Of a stretch of 64,000 nucleotides of DNA, positions 12,240-21,833 are shown piece by piece. The first letter of the stretch is position 1. Every line of letters starts with the position of its first letter. The notes below the pieces were generated by a model, which was not told the origin of the DNA, made no database searches, and was given only the letters and a program-made list of their open reading frames with translations. The position numbers and the translations under genes are program-made. Origin of the DNA: Nipponacmea schrenckii. Taxonomy: Eukaryota > Mollusca > Gastropoda > Lottiidae. The stretch lies in NCBI GenBank assembly GCA_030562195.1, contig CM060200.1, positions 21,057,023-21,121,022 on the forward strand, in the 5' to 3' direction.

Positions 12240-13200
12240 GGGTATATTTCGGACGCAATTATTGGGTAGCATTGAGTCCTTGGAATGTTGAACATATACA
12301 CTTCCGGACTTAGTTGTTGGGTAGATATCAAGAAATTACTTATTTGGTAGCATATCCTCGGTGTAGAGTCAAAAGGTCTTAACTCGGTTTTACAAATTTT
12401 TCAGGAGAGACTAAAAACCGATTTACATTTTTCTTGCGCCTTACACAATAACAGTATAATAATGACTTTACTTACAGATGCCCTTTTTAATGGCCAATAA
12501 GTAGCCATAAATAATATTTGGCTAGAGAACATGATATTTTTGTACAGAGATATTTTATGAAGAGATACAACATTTTGACTCTTGCTTACTGGTAAAAAAT
12601 GAAAATAAACCATGACATACAAAATAAAATGCAAATTTAAGATACAAAATATCGTATGTCAGATAAATTTACCAAAAACGTAACCATTTTGATACTATTT
12701 TGAATATCAAATAGTCGTATCTCATGAAACAGGACGTGATCATAGGACAAATTTTTATTGGGTTAGATTTTCGGCTAGTATATGAAAAGTTGTGCCTTTA
12801 GATTCTGAATTCATTAATGCTGTAAAAAGTTTTACGATATTTTTGAGATACGATCTTTTGACTCTTCACAGACGATATAGTCTACATATAATTGAGTAGA
12901 TAATTCAGACACAATTATTAGTTAGCATTGATCCTTGGCGTGTTGAGTATATATACTTCCGGGCTTAGTTATTGGGTACACATCAATAACTTACTGAATA
13001 GCATTTGGTAAACTCGCTAAAGGAATATTAGAAGTAAGTTTTTGTTTGTAAATTGGTTAATTTATGGGTTAAAACATCAAAAAAATAGCCTACATGTATA
13101 TTTCTCCATAACTGGGGATAGCATTGACTCCTTGAGGTGTTGAATATATTTCGGACTCAGTTATTGGATACAAATCATGTACCTTATCGGGTAGCAATTA
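12240..13200 (+). repeat. Three diverged copies of a ~100-bp segment
   Basis: Related segments at about 12240-12350, 12903-13010 and 13112-13200 share TATTGGGTA, GCATTGAGTCCTTGG and GTTGAATATAT-type phrases in the same order. They look like old dispersed or tandem duplications, and no function is visible. Confidence 0.6.
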
Positions 13201-14264
13201 GTCCACTCAGTATATATTATCTCCTATATATGGATATGAAAAAACGCCTTCAGAAATTAAGTTTAAGATGTAGACTAAAATGAATGCATTCCTACATACA
13301 TCAAAACAGGTTAGTTGTGTGTAGAGTTTCCTATTAGACCTTGGACATAAATCTTTACAATGTTTGATCATACATCATGTATTTAATATTCAAAGAAAAA
13401 AGTTGATCTTAGTGTTCAGGTGATTCGTTGTTTACAAGAATAGGGCCCTAAAAATGATTTTATGTTATTATAGAGAATTTTAGAAATACAAAACTTTTTA
13501 AATCGCTCAGAAACTTTTTGCGATATATTAAATTTTTGTTGCAAAATGGAGTCATTTATTAGACAATTCCCCATTGACAACACAGTGTACATTATGGCAC
13601 CACAGTAAAATCATTGTTGTTAAAATTAAAAAAACCTTGTGGTTTTTGACCTAGTTAAAATATCTTGATTCTGTTTTTGCTTGGATGATACAGTGAAATA
13701 TATATTATGCAGTTTAACTTTAGCGATCGTCATGTAAGCAACAATTATACATTTAAACGATCATTATGAGTATGACCTGATCACCCAGTCAGCAGATGAC
13801 GGCGGTGCCATCACATTCTGTTTGCAAAATATTAATGAAAATGTTTATATTTAACGTTTAATTATGAAAAATGATAAATAAAAAATCTCACCGCATTGAT
13901 TCATTTTAATTAATTTCAACAATAAGATATTTGATTAAGTAAAACTTTCGTAAAACTGACAGAGGCAAACAAACTCATAAAACTTGACGTTGGATCGCCC
14001 TCAGTCGAATCTATAACGTCTTTTTTTATGGGATGTTAGTCCTCAATAAACAAAAATGCGCTGGCTGTTATAGATAAAATCTAGTTAAAAAATATATTTT
14101 TTAATGAAGAAAAGGCTGTTGATTTCAAATTTACGTGATTCAAGTTATTTCAATTCGATATTTTAGTGCAAATTTCGTTTTTATTTTTTTACGAAACATA
14201 AAATGTAACCCCCTCTATTAAATTCATTTCATTGGACAGTAATTCGCCCTTGACATCTGACCCT

Positions 14265-14460
14265 AGTTATGCCTACCATATGATAAACATGCCCACAATA
14301 TGTGTTTAACATGTGTACCATATAATAAACGTGCTTACTATAGGATATACATGGCCATTATATATTTAACATGCCTATTAATTGATATGCCCACTTTATT
14401 ATAAACAAGGCCACTATATAATAAACATGCCTGGTGTATGATGAACATGCCTACTATGTG
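14265..14460 (+). repeat. Degenerate ~25-bp minisatellite
   Basis: Repeated variants of AACATGCCCACTATATAATA occur about eight times with substitutions and small indels. Confidence 0.65.
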
Positions 14461-15652
14461 TTATTCGTATCCATCAGTGGATGTAGGAGTATCTTGATGC
14501 ATCTGCCCAAAGTAGTCAGTCTTAAAATTATAGTTATTGTCCCCCACCAGAATTCAGGTAATAATTCAACTAGCATAAAGGGCAGTTCTTATCCTGCCTT
14601 CTAAAGATATTTGATGTTCTAAGGCAGGAAGAAGATCAGATATTCTCTTTTATATCAAATAATTCAGACTCAAAAGATTACAACGATAATAATTTAAGAC
14701 TTGAGCTATTCAAGTTTTTGGGATTTGGTGAGGGGTCGGGGAGTGCAGGTTAAGGAGGGAGTGGTGTATTGTCTGCAAGTCATTCAAACAGCTGTATTGA
14801 ACTATTGTATTGGAACAATTCATATTTAGTCATCTCTTTTACACTAGTTGCCCCCTTCCCTGCCCAATTGTTTTGGCTCCATACCGTGTAGAGGTTCTAG
14901 GTGTCGTACCTGCGAATATGTACATAGTTCACACTATTTCAAGAATAATAAAAACGGAAAAATATTTCAGATGAATGACATACTTTCATATAAAGTTAAA
15001 AATATAATATTTTAGTCATTTAAGATTTCATTGTTATCTTTAATTGTATTTTTAATCTAATCTTCGGAATCGTTACTTTATGTAATAACAGAAATGTGAA
15101 GGAAAATGTATGTTCTCTTCTTGTGACCTTGGCCAATGCTTCCATAGTAGAGTATCTTCTATAACACCCAATACTAGTTGTTTATAATCATAGTGCATCT
15201 ACAACAATGAGAAAGACAAAAATACAAGTTTAATTTTATTTTTTGTTTGTTTCTCAAAAGAGAAATATAACATCAAGCTTGACCTCTTCCTCTCAAATTT
15301 ATATGTAAATATATAGAGGGACATATTGACCTATCGTACTAAAATCTCAGAAACTATCATAATCAGCAATTGATTAAAAAAGTTAAAACCCATTTTTATC
15401 CATAAGGAGATGTATAAAGAAAATATTGACAATGAATGACATTTTATATTATTTGTATTGATAAAACAATATACATTAATTAAAAAAAGATAACAATTCC
15501 TTTGGTTTTAGTTTGTGTTTCCAGTCTCTCAATCTAACAGGTTTATTACTACCAGCCATTTCTGGTAAATTTATTGATGTTGATTTTTCATTGGCTGAAA
15601 ATGACTGGTTTGCAGAGATAAACTTTTTAGCTTACAAAAGATAATAAAAAGC

Positions 15653-17105
15653 CGTTGCCTAGCAAGATACGCCCACTTTAAAATGTATTTTCTGGCAGAA
15701 AGAAACACTAGCATTATTAAGGTCTAATCCAAGTTCTCATCAATATAAATGTTCACACCAAGGGTGGTGGGTGGTGAATGGCTCAGTGGTTAGCGAGTTG
15801 GACTGTCGTCTGCTAGGCGACTAGGTACCGTGGGTTCGAATCCCGATCGGTGCGAGGAAATAAAAATTAGGTCTGATTCCTAGGCCCGTGCTTTCCCGGA
15901 ACTACGAGATAGTAGTTTCCCCCCCTCTATCAAAAACAGTATATCGAAACGTCAATTTCAAACTTGACCAAAATCTCATCAACTTCAATGATCACACCAA
16001 ATTTCATTCAAATCAGATGAAAACTGTTGTCTCTATCGTGTTCACAAATCTATTTTGAGGTAATTTGACTTAGTCAAGGCAAATAACTCAATAGACGTTC
16101 ACACAAAAAAATCGTCACTATCAAACTTGTCCAAGATTTCATCAATATAAATGATCACAGCAAGTTTCTTTAAAATCTGATGAAAACTGTTGTCTATATC
16201 TCGTTCACAAACCAATTTTGGCGCGTTTTGGCTAAGTCAAGTGCAATAACTCAAAAACCGTTCATAAAAAAATAGTTGTTCAAGATCTCATCAATAAAAA
16301 TGATCACATTCAATTTCATTTAAATGAGATGAAAACTGTATTGATCTTGGACAAATGGAAATTGTGATCACTAAGCCAATTTTAACGCGTTTTGACTAAT
16401 AAAAAACCTTTCATTGAAAAAATCGCCTATTTCGAACTTATCCGTGATCTCATTTATATCCAACAAAAACTGTAATCTAATTAAATTGGAGAAACTTGCA
16501 CTGGTAATTAATTTTTACATGGACTAATAAATGATTCGTTTCCCAGTTATATTCTAGTACGCAGAACAGCCATACTTCTGTCTGGCAAAGACTTATGAGC
16601 TTTTCTTAAGAAAATGGAGTCTTGCTAAAACTGTTTAAATATTTTCTTCTTTTTTCTCCGACCACTGGCTCTGTTGGAGCCATTTGGAAAGATGGCTTCT
16701 CAGGCAAGGTAACATACGCCCACTGGCAGCATTGAATTTGAATAATAAATTGAGCAATAACTCTAAAAACTTATTTATTGAATATTCTTTTTTAATCCCA
16801 ATGCTCGCACCGAATTTCCTCAAAATGCTTTGAAAATTTTTAGTTTCTTTTGCATCCACAAAATATGAATGACGCAAATTTACTAAGTCAAAGGCAATAA
16901 TTCAAAAACTGTTAATTGAAAAAATCGTCAAATTCAAACTTGACTACTGTTTTATAAATTCTAATCCTTACACCATCCTTTGAAAATTGTATCAACAATA
17001 GCATTTTGACAATATTTTACTAAGTCAAGGGCAATAACTCAAAAACTGTTCGTCAAAAGAAAATTGTCAAATTCGAACTTTACCTCCGTCTTATCAATTC
17101 TAGAC
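15653..17105 (+). mobile_element. Dispersed repeat of ~160-bp modules, copy 1
   Basis: It begins GTTGCCTAGCAAGATACGCCCAC, the same edge as the copy at 33163 (CGCACAC there). It then repeats a module of about 160 bp: AAGTCAAGGGCAATAACTCA, AAAATCGTCAATTTCGAAC, ATCTCATCAATATAAATG, ATCACACCAAATTTCATTCA, GATGAAAACTGTTGTCTCT. The modules are diverged, and a SINE interrupts the first one. Such CAAGGGCAATAACT repeats are familiar from mollusc DNA. The inverted copy at 42938 suggests TACGCCCAC-type inverted termini, that is, a non-autonomous DNA element. Confidence 0.7.
15762..15925 (+). mobile_element. tRNA-headed SINE
   Basis: A pol III promoter pair is clear: A box TGGCTCAGTGG at 15779-15789 and B box GGTTCGAATCC at 15833-15843, normal tRNA spacing. 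A non-tRNA body (GGTCTGATTCCTAGGCCCGTG) and a C-rich end follow. It interrupts a module of the surrounding repeat at GTTCACACCAA. Its body differs from the SINE at 31500-31872, so at least two SINE families are present. It is not a functional tRNA gene: no acceptor stem closes it. Confidence 0.75.
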
Positions 17106-17121
17106 AAGCAAGCTAAAGGTG

Positions 17122-17470
17122 GGTTTCTGTTTCTTCTCCCATTAATTTGGGATTAGCAGCTGCAGGTACTGTTGCCGGTGGAGCGAGTGGTATAGCTTCA
17201 GCGGTAAATACGACAAAAGCAGAAGATGCTGAAGCCAGAGAAAAACGTAGACATAATTTAGGAAAAATTAGCAAAAGGTTCCGGTATACAGGATATCTTA
17301 GCAAGCGTCAAACAATTCAATCACTCAACCAAGAAAACAGTAAAAGAAGGTTTGTCTAATTGATTGATCATATCGATACGGGTGAAACTGGGATTAAACA
17401 CATTCGCAGAGGTGATGGTTTATTTCTTTCAAAATATAAAGGAGAAGGTATTTTATTAAATCCTCATTAA
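17122..17470 (+). pseudogene. Decayed Gly/Ala-rich virion-core-like protein of a Polinton/adintovirus-type element
   Basis: One frame stays open except for a single TAA at 17357-17359 and ends at TAA 17468-17470. It starts with a hydrophobic Gly/Ala-rich segment (LAAAGTVAGGASGIASAVN). A basic stretch follows (EKRRHNLGKISKR), and after the internal stop there is a Gly-Lys-Tyr-rich tail (GDGLFLSKYKGEGILL). Small proteins with a Gly/Ala-rich membrane-active head and a basic middle are known as the X or pVI-like core proteins of Polintons and adintoviruses. The assignment rests on this pattern and on the ATPase immediately downstream, so the exact protein class is inferred. The upstream edge runs into the module repeat and no start codon is assigned. 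Confidence 0.5.
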
Positions 17471-17490
17471 AATTTTACAGCCATTTTTTT

Positions 17491-17960
17491 AAACATTCAC
17501 ATAGGTTTCCACAAAATCCAATGTTAATGTGTATTGTTGGTCAATCAGGATCAGGAAAAACCTACCTCTTATTTAAGATGTTGATGTATAAATGTATAGA
17601 GAATTAAAATCTAATATAATTTATAAATTATTTTATAAAAGAAAACAACCTGATCATTTTCGATGATTGAGTAGCACTATCAAACCAAACAGTTCAACAA
17701 GAAATCATTACTAAAAGAAGGCATCACGATTGAGATTGGAATATACAATGACAATTATTTTATTGAATGGATGGAATGTTAATTAGAAAGAACGCTCATT
17801 GTTTTATTTTGTTTGAATTAAACCATAAAGATCTATCTCAAATACTCTAATCAATATGGAGAAAAATGAATTTAAAAAACTTTGTAGAAGACAATGGAAC
17901 AATCCTAACGATCATGGTGTATTTTTGTTAATACAAGAAAACCAGCTGAACAAAAAGATA
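17491..17960 (+). pseudogene. Decayed viral-type DNA-packaging ATPase (FtsK/A32 fold) of a Polinton/adintovirus-like element
   Basis: A Walker A motif GQSGSGKT lies at 17539-17562, preceded by hydrophobic residues as in P-loop strands. A Walker B-like IIFDD lies in the same frame at 17653-17667, directly followed by a TGA. Further same-frame blocks (RRHH near 17719, HCFILFELNHKDLSQI from 17797) fit the later strands of the packaging ATPases of Polintons, adintoviruses and relatives. At least half a dozen in-frame stops make it inactive. The conserved spacing of motifs in one frame over about 300 bp argues against chance. It lies 20-70 bp after the core-like pseudogene on the same strand, the usual clustering of morphogenesis genes. 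No restored sequence is given. Confidence 0.65.
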
Positions 17961-18189
17961 TGACAAATATTTGTAATTAAAAAATAACTGATTGAAATAA
18001 AATATTAAAGAGAAATAAAGATTACATTAAAACTAAAGATAAAATAAAATCTAAAATTGAAAGTTTATCAACTTTATTTAAGTCTCTATTAAAACAACAA
18101 TAAGAAAATGTTCCTGTTATAGAAAATATTTCACATCCTGCTATAGAAAATAAAAATGAATTTATTATGAAATCACTCGAAAATAGGAT

Positions 18190-18600
18190 TTTGCCTAGAT
18201 TATGAATGTGAAGTCGATCCAAGTTAAATTTCAAACCCTAGAGATTTCATGTTCTTATAATAAAACTCTGTTCCTTGATCTACCCACAACTTTTTCGATT
18301 TACTATGTGTCATTATTGTTTCAAATGCTTTTTTAACTTTCAGACCTATTTTGTTTTTTAGAGAAATAACCCAAGCGTATATTGTATATAAATCTATTAA
18401 CTGTTAAAACAATATTTATAATCTCTTTCAGAGGGCATATTAATTAAATCTGCTGACAATATATCGTCCTCGGCGAATACTTTAACTTTTAAAAAGTTTT
18501 TAGTTTTTCTGAATTCTTTATGAATTTCATCTGCTATTCCCATACCCAATTTCATTTTTGATTTTAATAATCTTATGATTAATGAATGCTCTTTCAACTT
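18190..18600 (-). pseudogene. Decayed retrovirus-like (rve) integrase of a Polinton-type element
   Basis: Read on the minus strand, an open piece from 18597 contains DDILSADLINMP at 18433-18468, the strand holding the first catalytic Asp. After a frameshift and stops near 18405 the frame resumes with LIDLYTIYAWVISLKNK and then KKLWVDQGTEF (second Asp in WVDQG, 18263-18286). The words AWV.LKNK and LWVDQG.EF are characteristic of Polinton/Maverick integrases (DDE, rve fold). The expected final Glu region is missing, since similarity ends near 18220. It is convergent with the ATPase pseudogene, so both arms of one element seem to have collapsed together. Confidence 0.7.
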
Positions 18601-18830
18601 GTTGTCTAACAGTGGGATTTGGAATGGATTCTAATTCTTTAATCATTTGTTTGTCTGCTTCATGTCGAAATTGCAACAGGTTCTTCGCCTGGTTTCGGAT
18701 TATCATTTTCATCCAGTCGTAAATATAACCTAGTTCCCGGGCCAGTGTAATTATGACCTGACAGATGTTTCTCGCCTGCATATTTAGCCCACGGCAAAAC
18801 GGAAAGTTTCCTTACAGATTTTTAAACGTC
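18527..18830 (-). pseudogene. Decayed phospholipase-A2-like virion protein fragment
   Basis: On the minus strand, from about 18820 downwards, one frame reads LPWAKYAGEKHLSGHNYTGPG (the last part is the Ca-binding-loop-like YTGPG near 18735-18745), then an acidic stretch. A stop and a frame change follow, then a helical segment RHEADKQMIKEL and a basic tail. A GPG loop followed by a helix is the layout of the PLA2 domains of parvovirus VP1 and of some adintovirus or Polinton proteins. The catalytic His-Asp pair is not visible: the region where it should lie is where the frame breaks. It runs straight into the integrase frame, so the two were either adjacent or joined by deletion. Confidence 0.5.
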
Positions 18831-18834
18831 CCCC

Positions 18835-19032
18835 GAACCAAAATAACTTGTAAATCTATTTATAAACCTCTTGGCAATTTCTAGATATTACATTGAAAAT
18901 TAAACGTGAGAGATATTCCAAGTTTAGGAGCTGTATGGAGTTCAATCACAATATTTGAAGCAGGCACAACAGTAGATGGAACAGACTCGGTTCTTGTGGC
19001 CTTTGCAAGGATCTCAGAAACAGCCGCCAACC
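18835..19032. other. Short unassigned stretch between the Polinton-like relic and a TIR element
   Basis: A 73-codon open frame begins here on the plus strand (from 18906) but crosses into the TIR of the next element. No domain is recognised. Confidence 0.4.
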
Positions 19033-19611
19033 GGCATGTCGGGGTGGGTTTCAAAAGCCTACCGCCAACCGCTGCCAACCGGCCTACCGGAAGGATTACC
19101 GGAGGAGCATTCGCAGAATTATTATAGTCTACGTCAAGGATTAACTTTGAAAAAATTCTAAAATGTGGAAGATCCCTTGGCCTTGTTGATCATCCATGAT
19201 GCCGACGACGTTAAATAAATAAATTAAGGAAAGTAACTCTGAAACAAACGAGCTTCCTGTCGTGATCATTTAAAAAAGATTTAAGGGTACTTTTACGGTT
19301 AATTGTGTGTCCCATTTGAATACAAATTAGATTATTACTTTTTTGGCATGGATTGTATCAGTTAATGTGAAGAAAAACATCGCTGAACACGAAAAGAAAA
19401 TATTTATTTTTTTCGTTTCAATTTTAAAATAATTTTGATTCCATAATTTTGACGTCAACAAAAGTTTCATCAAATTGAATAGTTTCGTTTTATTGTATGA
19501 CAATCTACGATCCTTAAATTAAACAATATCTATTTTGGCGCATTTTTTTCCTTCCGGTAGGCCGGTTGGCAGCGGTTGGCGGTAGGCTTTTGAAACCCAC
19601 CCGGCATGTCG
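19033..19611. mobile_element. Non-autonomous TIR element with 53-bp perfect TIRs and 9-bp target duplication (Mutator-like)
   Basis: The element spans 19042-19602 (561 bp). Its first 53 bases (19042-19094, starting GGGTGGGTTTCAAAAG) are the exact reverse complement of its last 53 (19550-19602). It is flanked on both sides by GGCATGTCG (19033-19041 and 19603-19611), a 9-bp target-site duplication. Long TIRs plus 9-bp duplications are typical of the Mutator (MULE) superfamily; no transposase is encoded. The interior (about 19110-19225) carries a GACGACGTTAAATAAATAAA stretch that looks like a SINE tail. Identical TIRs imply recent insertion. Confidence 0.85.
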
Positions 19612-20320
19612 CGATACCATTGAAAGTCAGTGTGATTCCTCAGCGGTGTCAAGTAGAATGCACCCCTTCCTCCTGACAACGCTTTCGGGCTAAATAGAAT
19701 AACAGTAATTAAAGACAAATTTAACCTGCAAGTTACTTATAAGTGTCATTGTTTCAGGCAATGAATTAGTCTAGTCCTACGGTTTCTTAGCCATGCAGAC
19801 GAGTTATTTGTACGCTCTGCATATATTGCAGACAGGTCTTTGATATACTGTAGGCAAGCTATTTGGTTGGAGATATAAGCTTGGGCTTGCTGTTGTAGGT
19901 TTCCTTTGCTTCTAGGCTAGTAGGTCGATGACGTATTGGATATTGGACTCTTCTTCTATTCCAAAGACACAATGAATTGAAGGCACATTAACACATATAA
20001 CAAATCCTACTTTATTTTCATCAAACACTAATGGCACTCTACTGTATCAAAAGATCTACCTCAGACCTTTCCCTTCACAGTCAACCGTCCTTTTCCCTTG
20101 CCAAAGAGTGAATGAGTCGAAAGATGTGCTTCCTAGATTAGATGTCCCCTCATAGTGTAATACCTATATTTATATTATCTATCCAGATGTTCTTCATTAA
20201 GGATATCTGTTAGAACCCCATACAGTAGAGGTGCTGTATATCTACTTAATGAATATACCCTGCTGTAAATCTAGCGCATGCGCATTGACTGCGGTAAATC
20301 TGAATGTACTATTACTACTA

Positions 20321-20392
20321 TCCAGTACCAGGCCTTTAAATAGCCCTGCATATCGTCTATATACGCCATGTAGCCCCTACTTCAATATACTA
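20321..20392 (+). repeat. Empty-site copy of a ~72-bp duplicated segment
   Basis: CCAGTACCAGGCCTTTAAATAGCCC... matches 20501-20518 joined to 20838-20889, the same segment split by a MITE at the TTAA. It acts as the unoccupied reference for that insertion. It is followed by a small hairpin (CTACCGG-TT-CCGGTAG). No gene is seen in 19612-20320. Confidence 0.8.
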
Positions 20393-20514
20393 CCGGTTCC
20401 GGTAGTGATGATCCAAACATTTTAATTTTCTCATGATGTGACACACAGACACTGATAATAACTCACAAGGCTCGAGAGTCACCTCACTGTACCACACTGT
20501 CCAGTACCGGACCT

Positions 20515-20837
20515 TTAAAGGGATAATAGATCTTAGAATGAACATAAACTTTGAAAATTTGTAACTTGGCCAATAAGAGCTCTATTCATCAGTAAATATA
20601 CCTGCTGCCATAAATAAAAATAAATATCCAAAAAAAAAATAAGTAATAAAACATAAAATTGCATTTGAAATTGATTAAGCGTTTTTAAAAAATGAATTAG
20701 TTTTGCGAGTTTTCAAGATTTTAAGAGATTATGTTACTTTATGACACCAGGTAAGTTTACTGATGAATATATACTCAGAATGAAGATAAAATTTTAATTC
20801 TCAAGATTGGTCAATATAAGACCTATTATCCCTTTAA
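20515..20837. mobile_element. TTAA-flanked MITE (315 bp)
   Basis: The element spans 20519-20833, between TTAA duplications at 20515-20518 and 20834-20837. Ends are imperfect inverted repeats: AGGGATAATAGATCTTA on the left, AGGGATAATAGGTCTTA read inward from the right, with a longer inner pair including GATGAATATATAC/GTAAATATACCTGCTG-type blocks. TTAA targets are typical of piggyBac and Kolobok elements; no transposase is present. Relatives occur at 29500-29580 and 51819-51905. Confidence 0.8.
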
Positions 20838-20889
20838 GTAACCTCGCATATCTTCTATATAAGCCATAAAGCCCCAACTTCAGTATACT

Positions 20890-20959
20890 TGGGTAGATAT
20901 ATTGATAATTGTATATCCTAAGTATACTTAGGATATACAATTATCAATATATCTACCCA
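20890..20959. repeat. Perfect 70-bp palindrome without spacer
   Basis: Bases 20890-20924 are the exact reverse complement of 20925-20959; the centre reads CCTAAGTATACTTAGG. It could form a 35-bp cruciform. It begins exactly where similarity to the upstream duplicated segment (20321-20392) ends. Confidence 0.95.
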
Positions 20960-21020
20960 TGTGACCCCGTGCGATAATCGTAACTATAAGATTGTTAGAT
21001 TCTTTAAACGGTTAATGATC

Positions 21021-21336
21021 ATGGATCGTTTTTTAGTATCAAAGAATAGGCCTACAGATAAGCAATAAGAAACACCCTCGACTTCTGCACCGAACCCGAG
21101 AGTGGTGACTAAGAGAGCACCCACACAAGAGAAGGGGAGCGACCCAACTAATAAAAAGAGAACAAGATGTGTAAATCCTGATTTTCTTCACCAATATGGA
21201 ATTACAGACGCCGGTGGAGTCGCCGTGTGTGTTATTTGCTATAAAGAAATAGCAGAGGAATCATTGAAGCCAAACAAGTTGCAGCGACATTTGCAAACTC
21301 ACCCAAAGGTCTCAATTTTGGGAATGGTGAGTATCT
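21021..21336 (+). pseudogene. BED-type zinc-finger fragment of a ZBED/hAT-like protein, with premature stop
   Basis: The frame opens with ATG at 21021 (MDRFLVSKNRPTDK), the usual start of ZBED5/SCAND3-type domesticated hAT proteins. It is broken by TAA at 21066-21068 and then continues in the same frame to 21336. The continuation carries a BED-like finger: CVICYKEIAEESLKPNKLQRHL...H, with Cys-x2-Cys and the distal His pair. A GTGAGT donor-like sequence lies at 21325-21330. No hAT transposase domain or C-terminal dimerisation region follows. Either the TAA kills it, or translation starts downstream and this is a first exon whose rest is lost. A broken, transposon-derived fragment is the simplest reading. 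Confidence 0.6.
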
Positions 21337-21392
21337 GAAATCCAGGAGTTGTATGGTGTACATGTATATGAAATAAACGTTATTCAACATAA

Positions 21393-21398
21393 TTTATT
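21393..21398 (-). promoter_or_regulatory. Candidate polyadenylation signal for the M13 peptidase gene
   Basis: AATAAA on the minus strand about 435 bp beyond the stop codon of the M13 gene. No closer AATAAA is seen on that strand. Weak evidence. Confidence 0.3.
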
Positions 21399-21833
21399 CT
21401 AAAACAATAATATAAATTTTTTTATAATGATATGTAAAATTGTATTAAAAGGAAATTAATCTTAAAGCTTGTACACAATACAAGTAGTTTATCATGAATA
21501 TTACCATCAATAAGTTCCAAGTAACAATTAGCTTGATCATTAATATATTTTGATATTTTGGGATTTTTTATAGTTTGTCAAAAGCAAACAAAATATCTAA
21601 AAAGAGACCTATCACTGTCTCATAACTGGTGATCGCTATGGTAGGAAGGAAATAATATGAGAAAGTTCGAAACTTATAACCACTATTTGCAACCATAAGC
21701 AAGTTGTTATCACTATGGTGCGGGGTTAGCTTAAAGCTCGTATTTCATGACATTACAAACAGGACGGGCACATAATTTCTATAAAAGTTATTATTCGATG
21801 AAAGGGACTGTTTTAAAACTGAGACGCTTTCTT

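Larger units (their letters stand above)
10345..15640. other. Intergenic stretch without recognisable genes
   Basis: No exon, RNA gene or full transposon is recognisable here. The short open frames at 10861-11046 and 12401-12634 have AT-driven composition and no domain. Small local duplications are listed separately. Confidence 0.6.
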
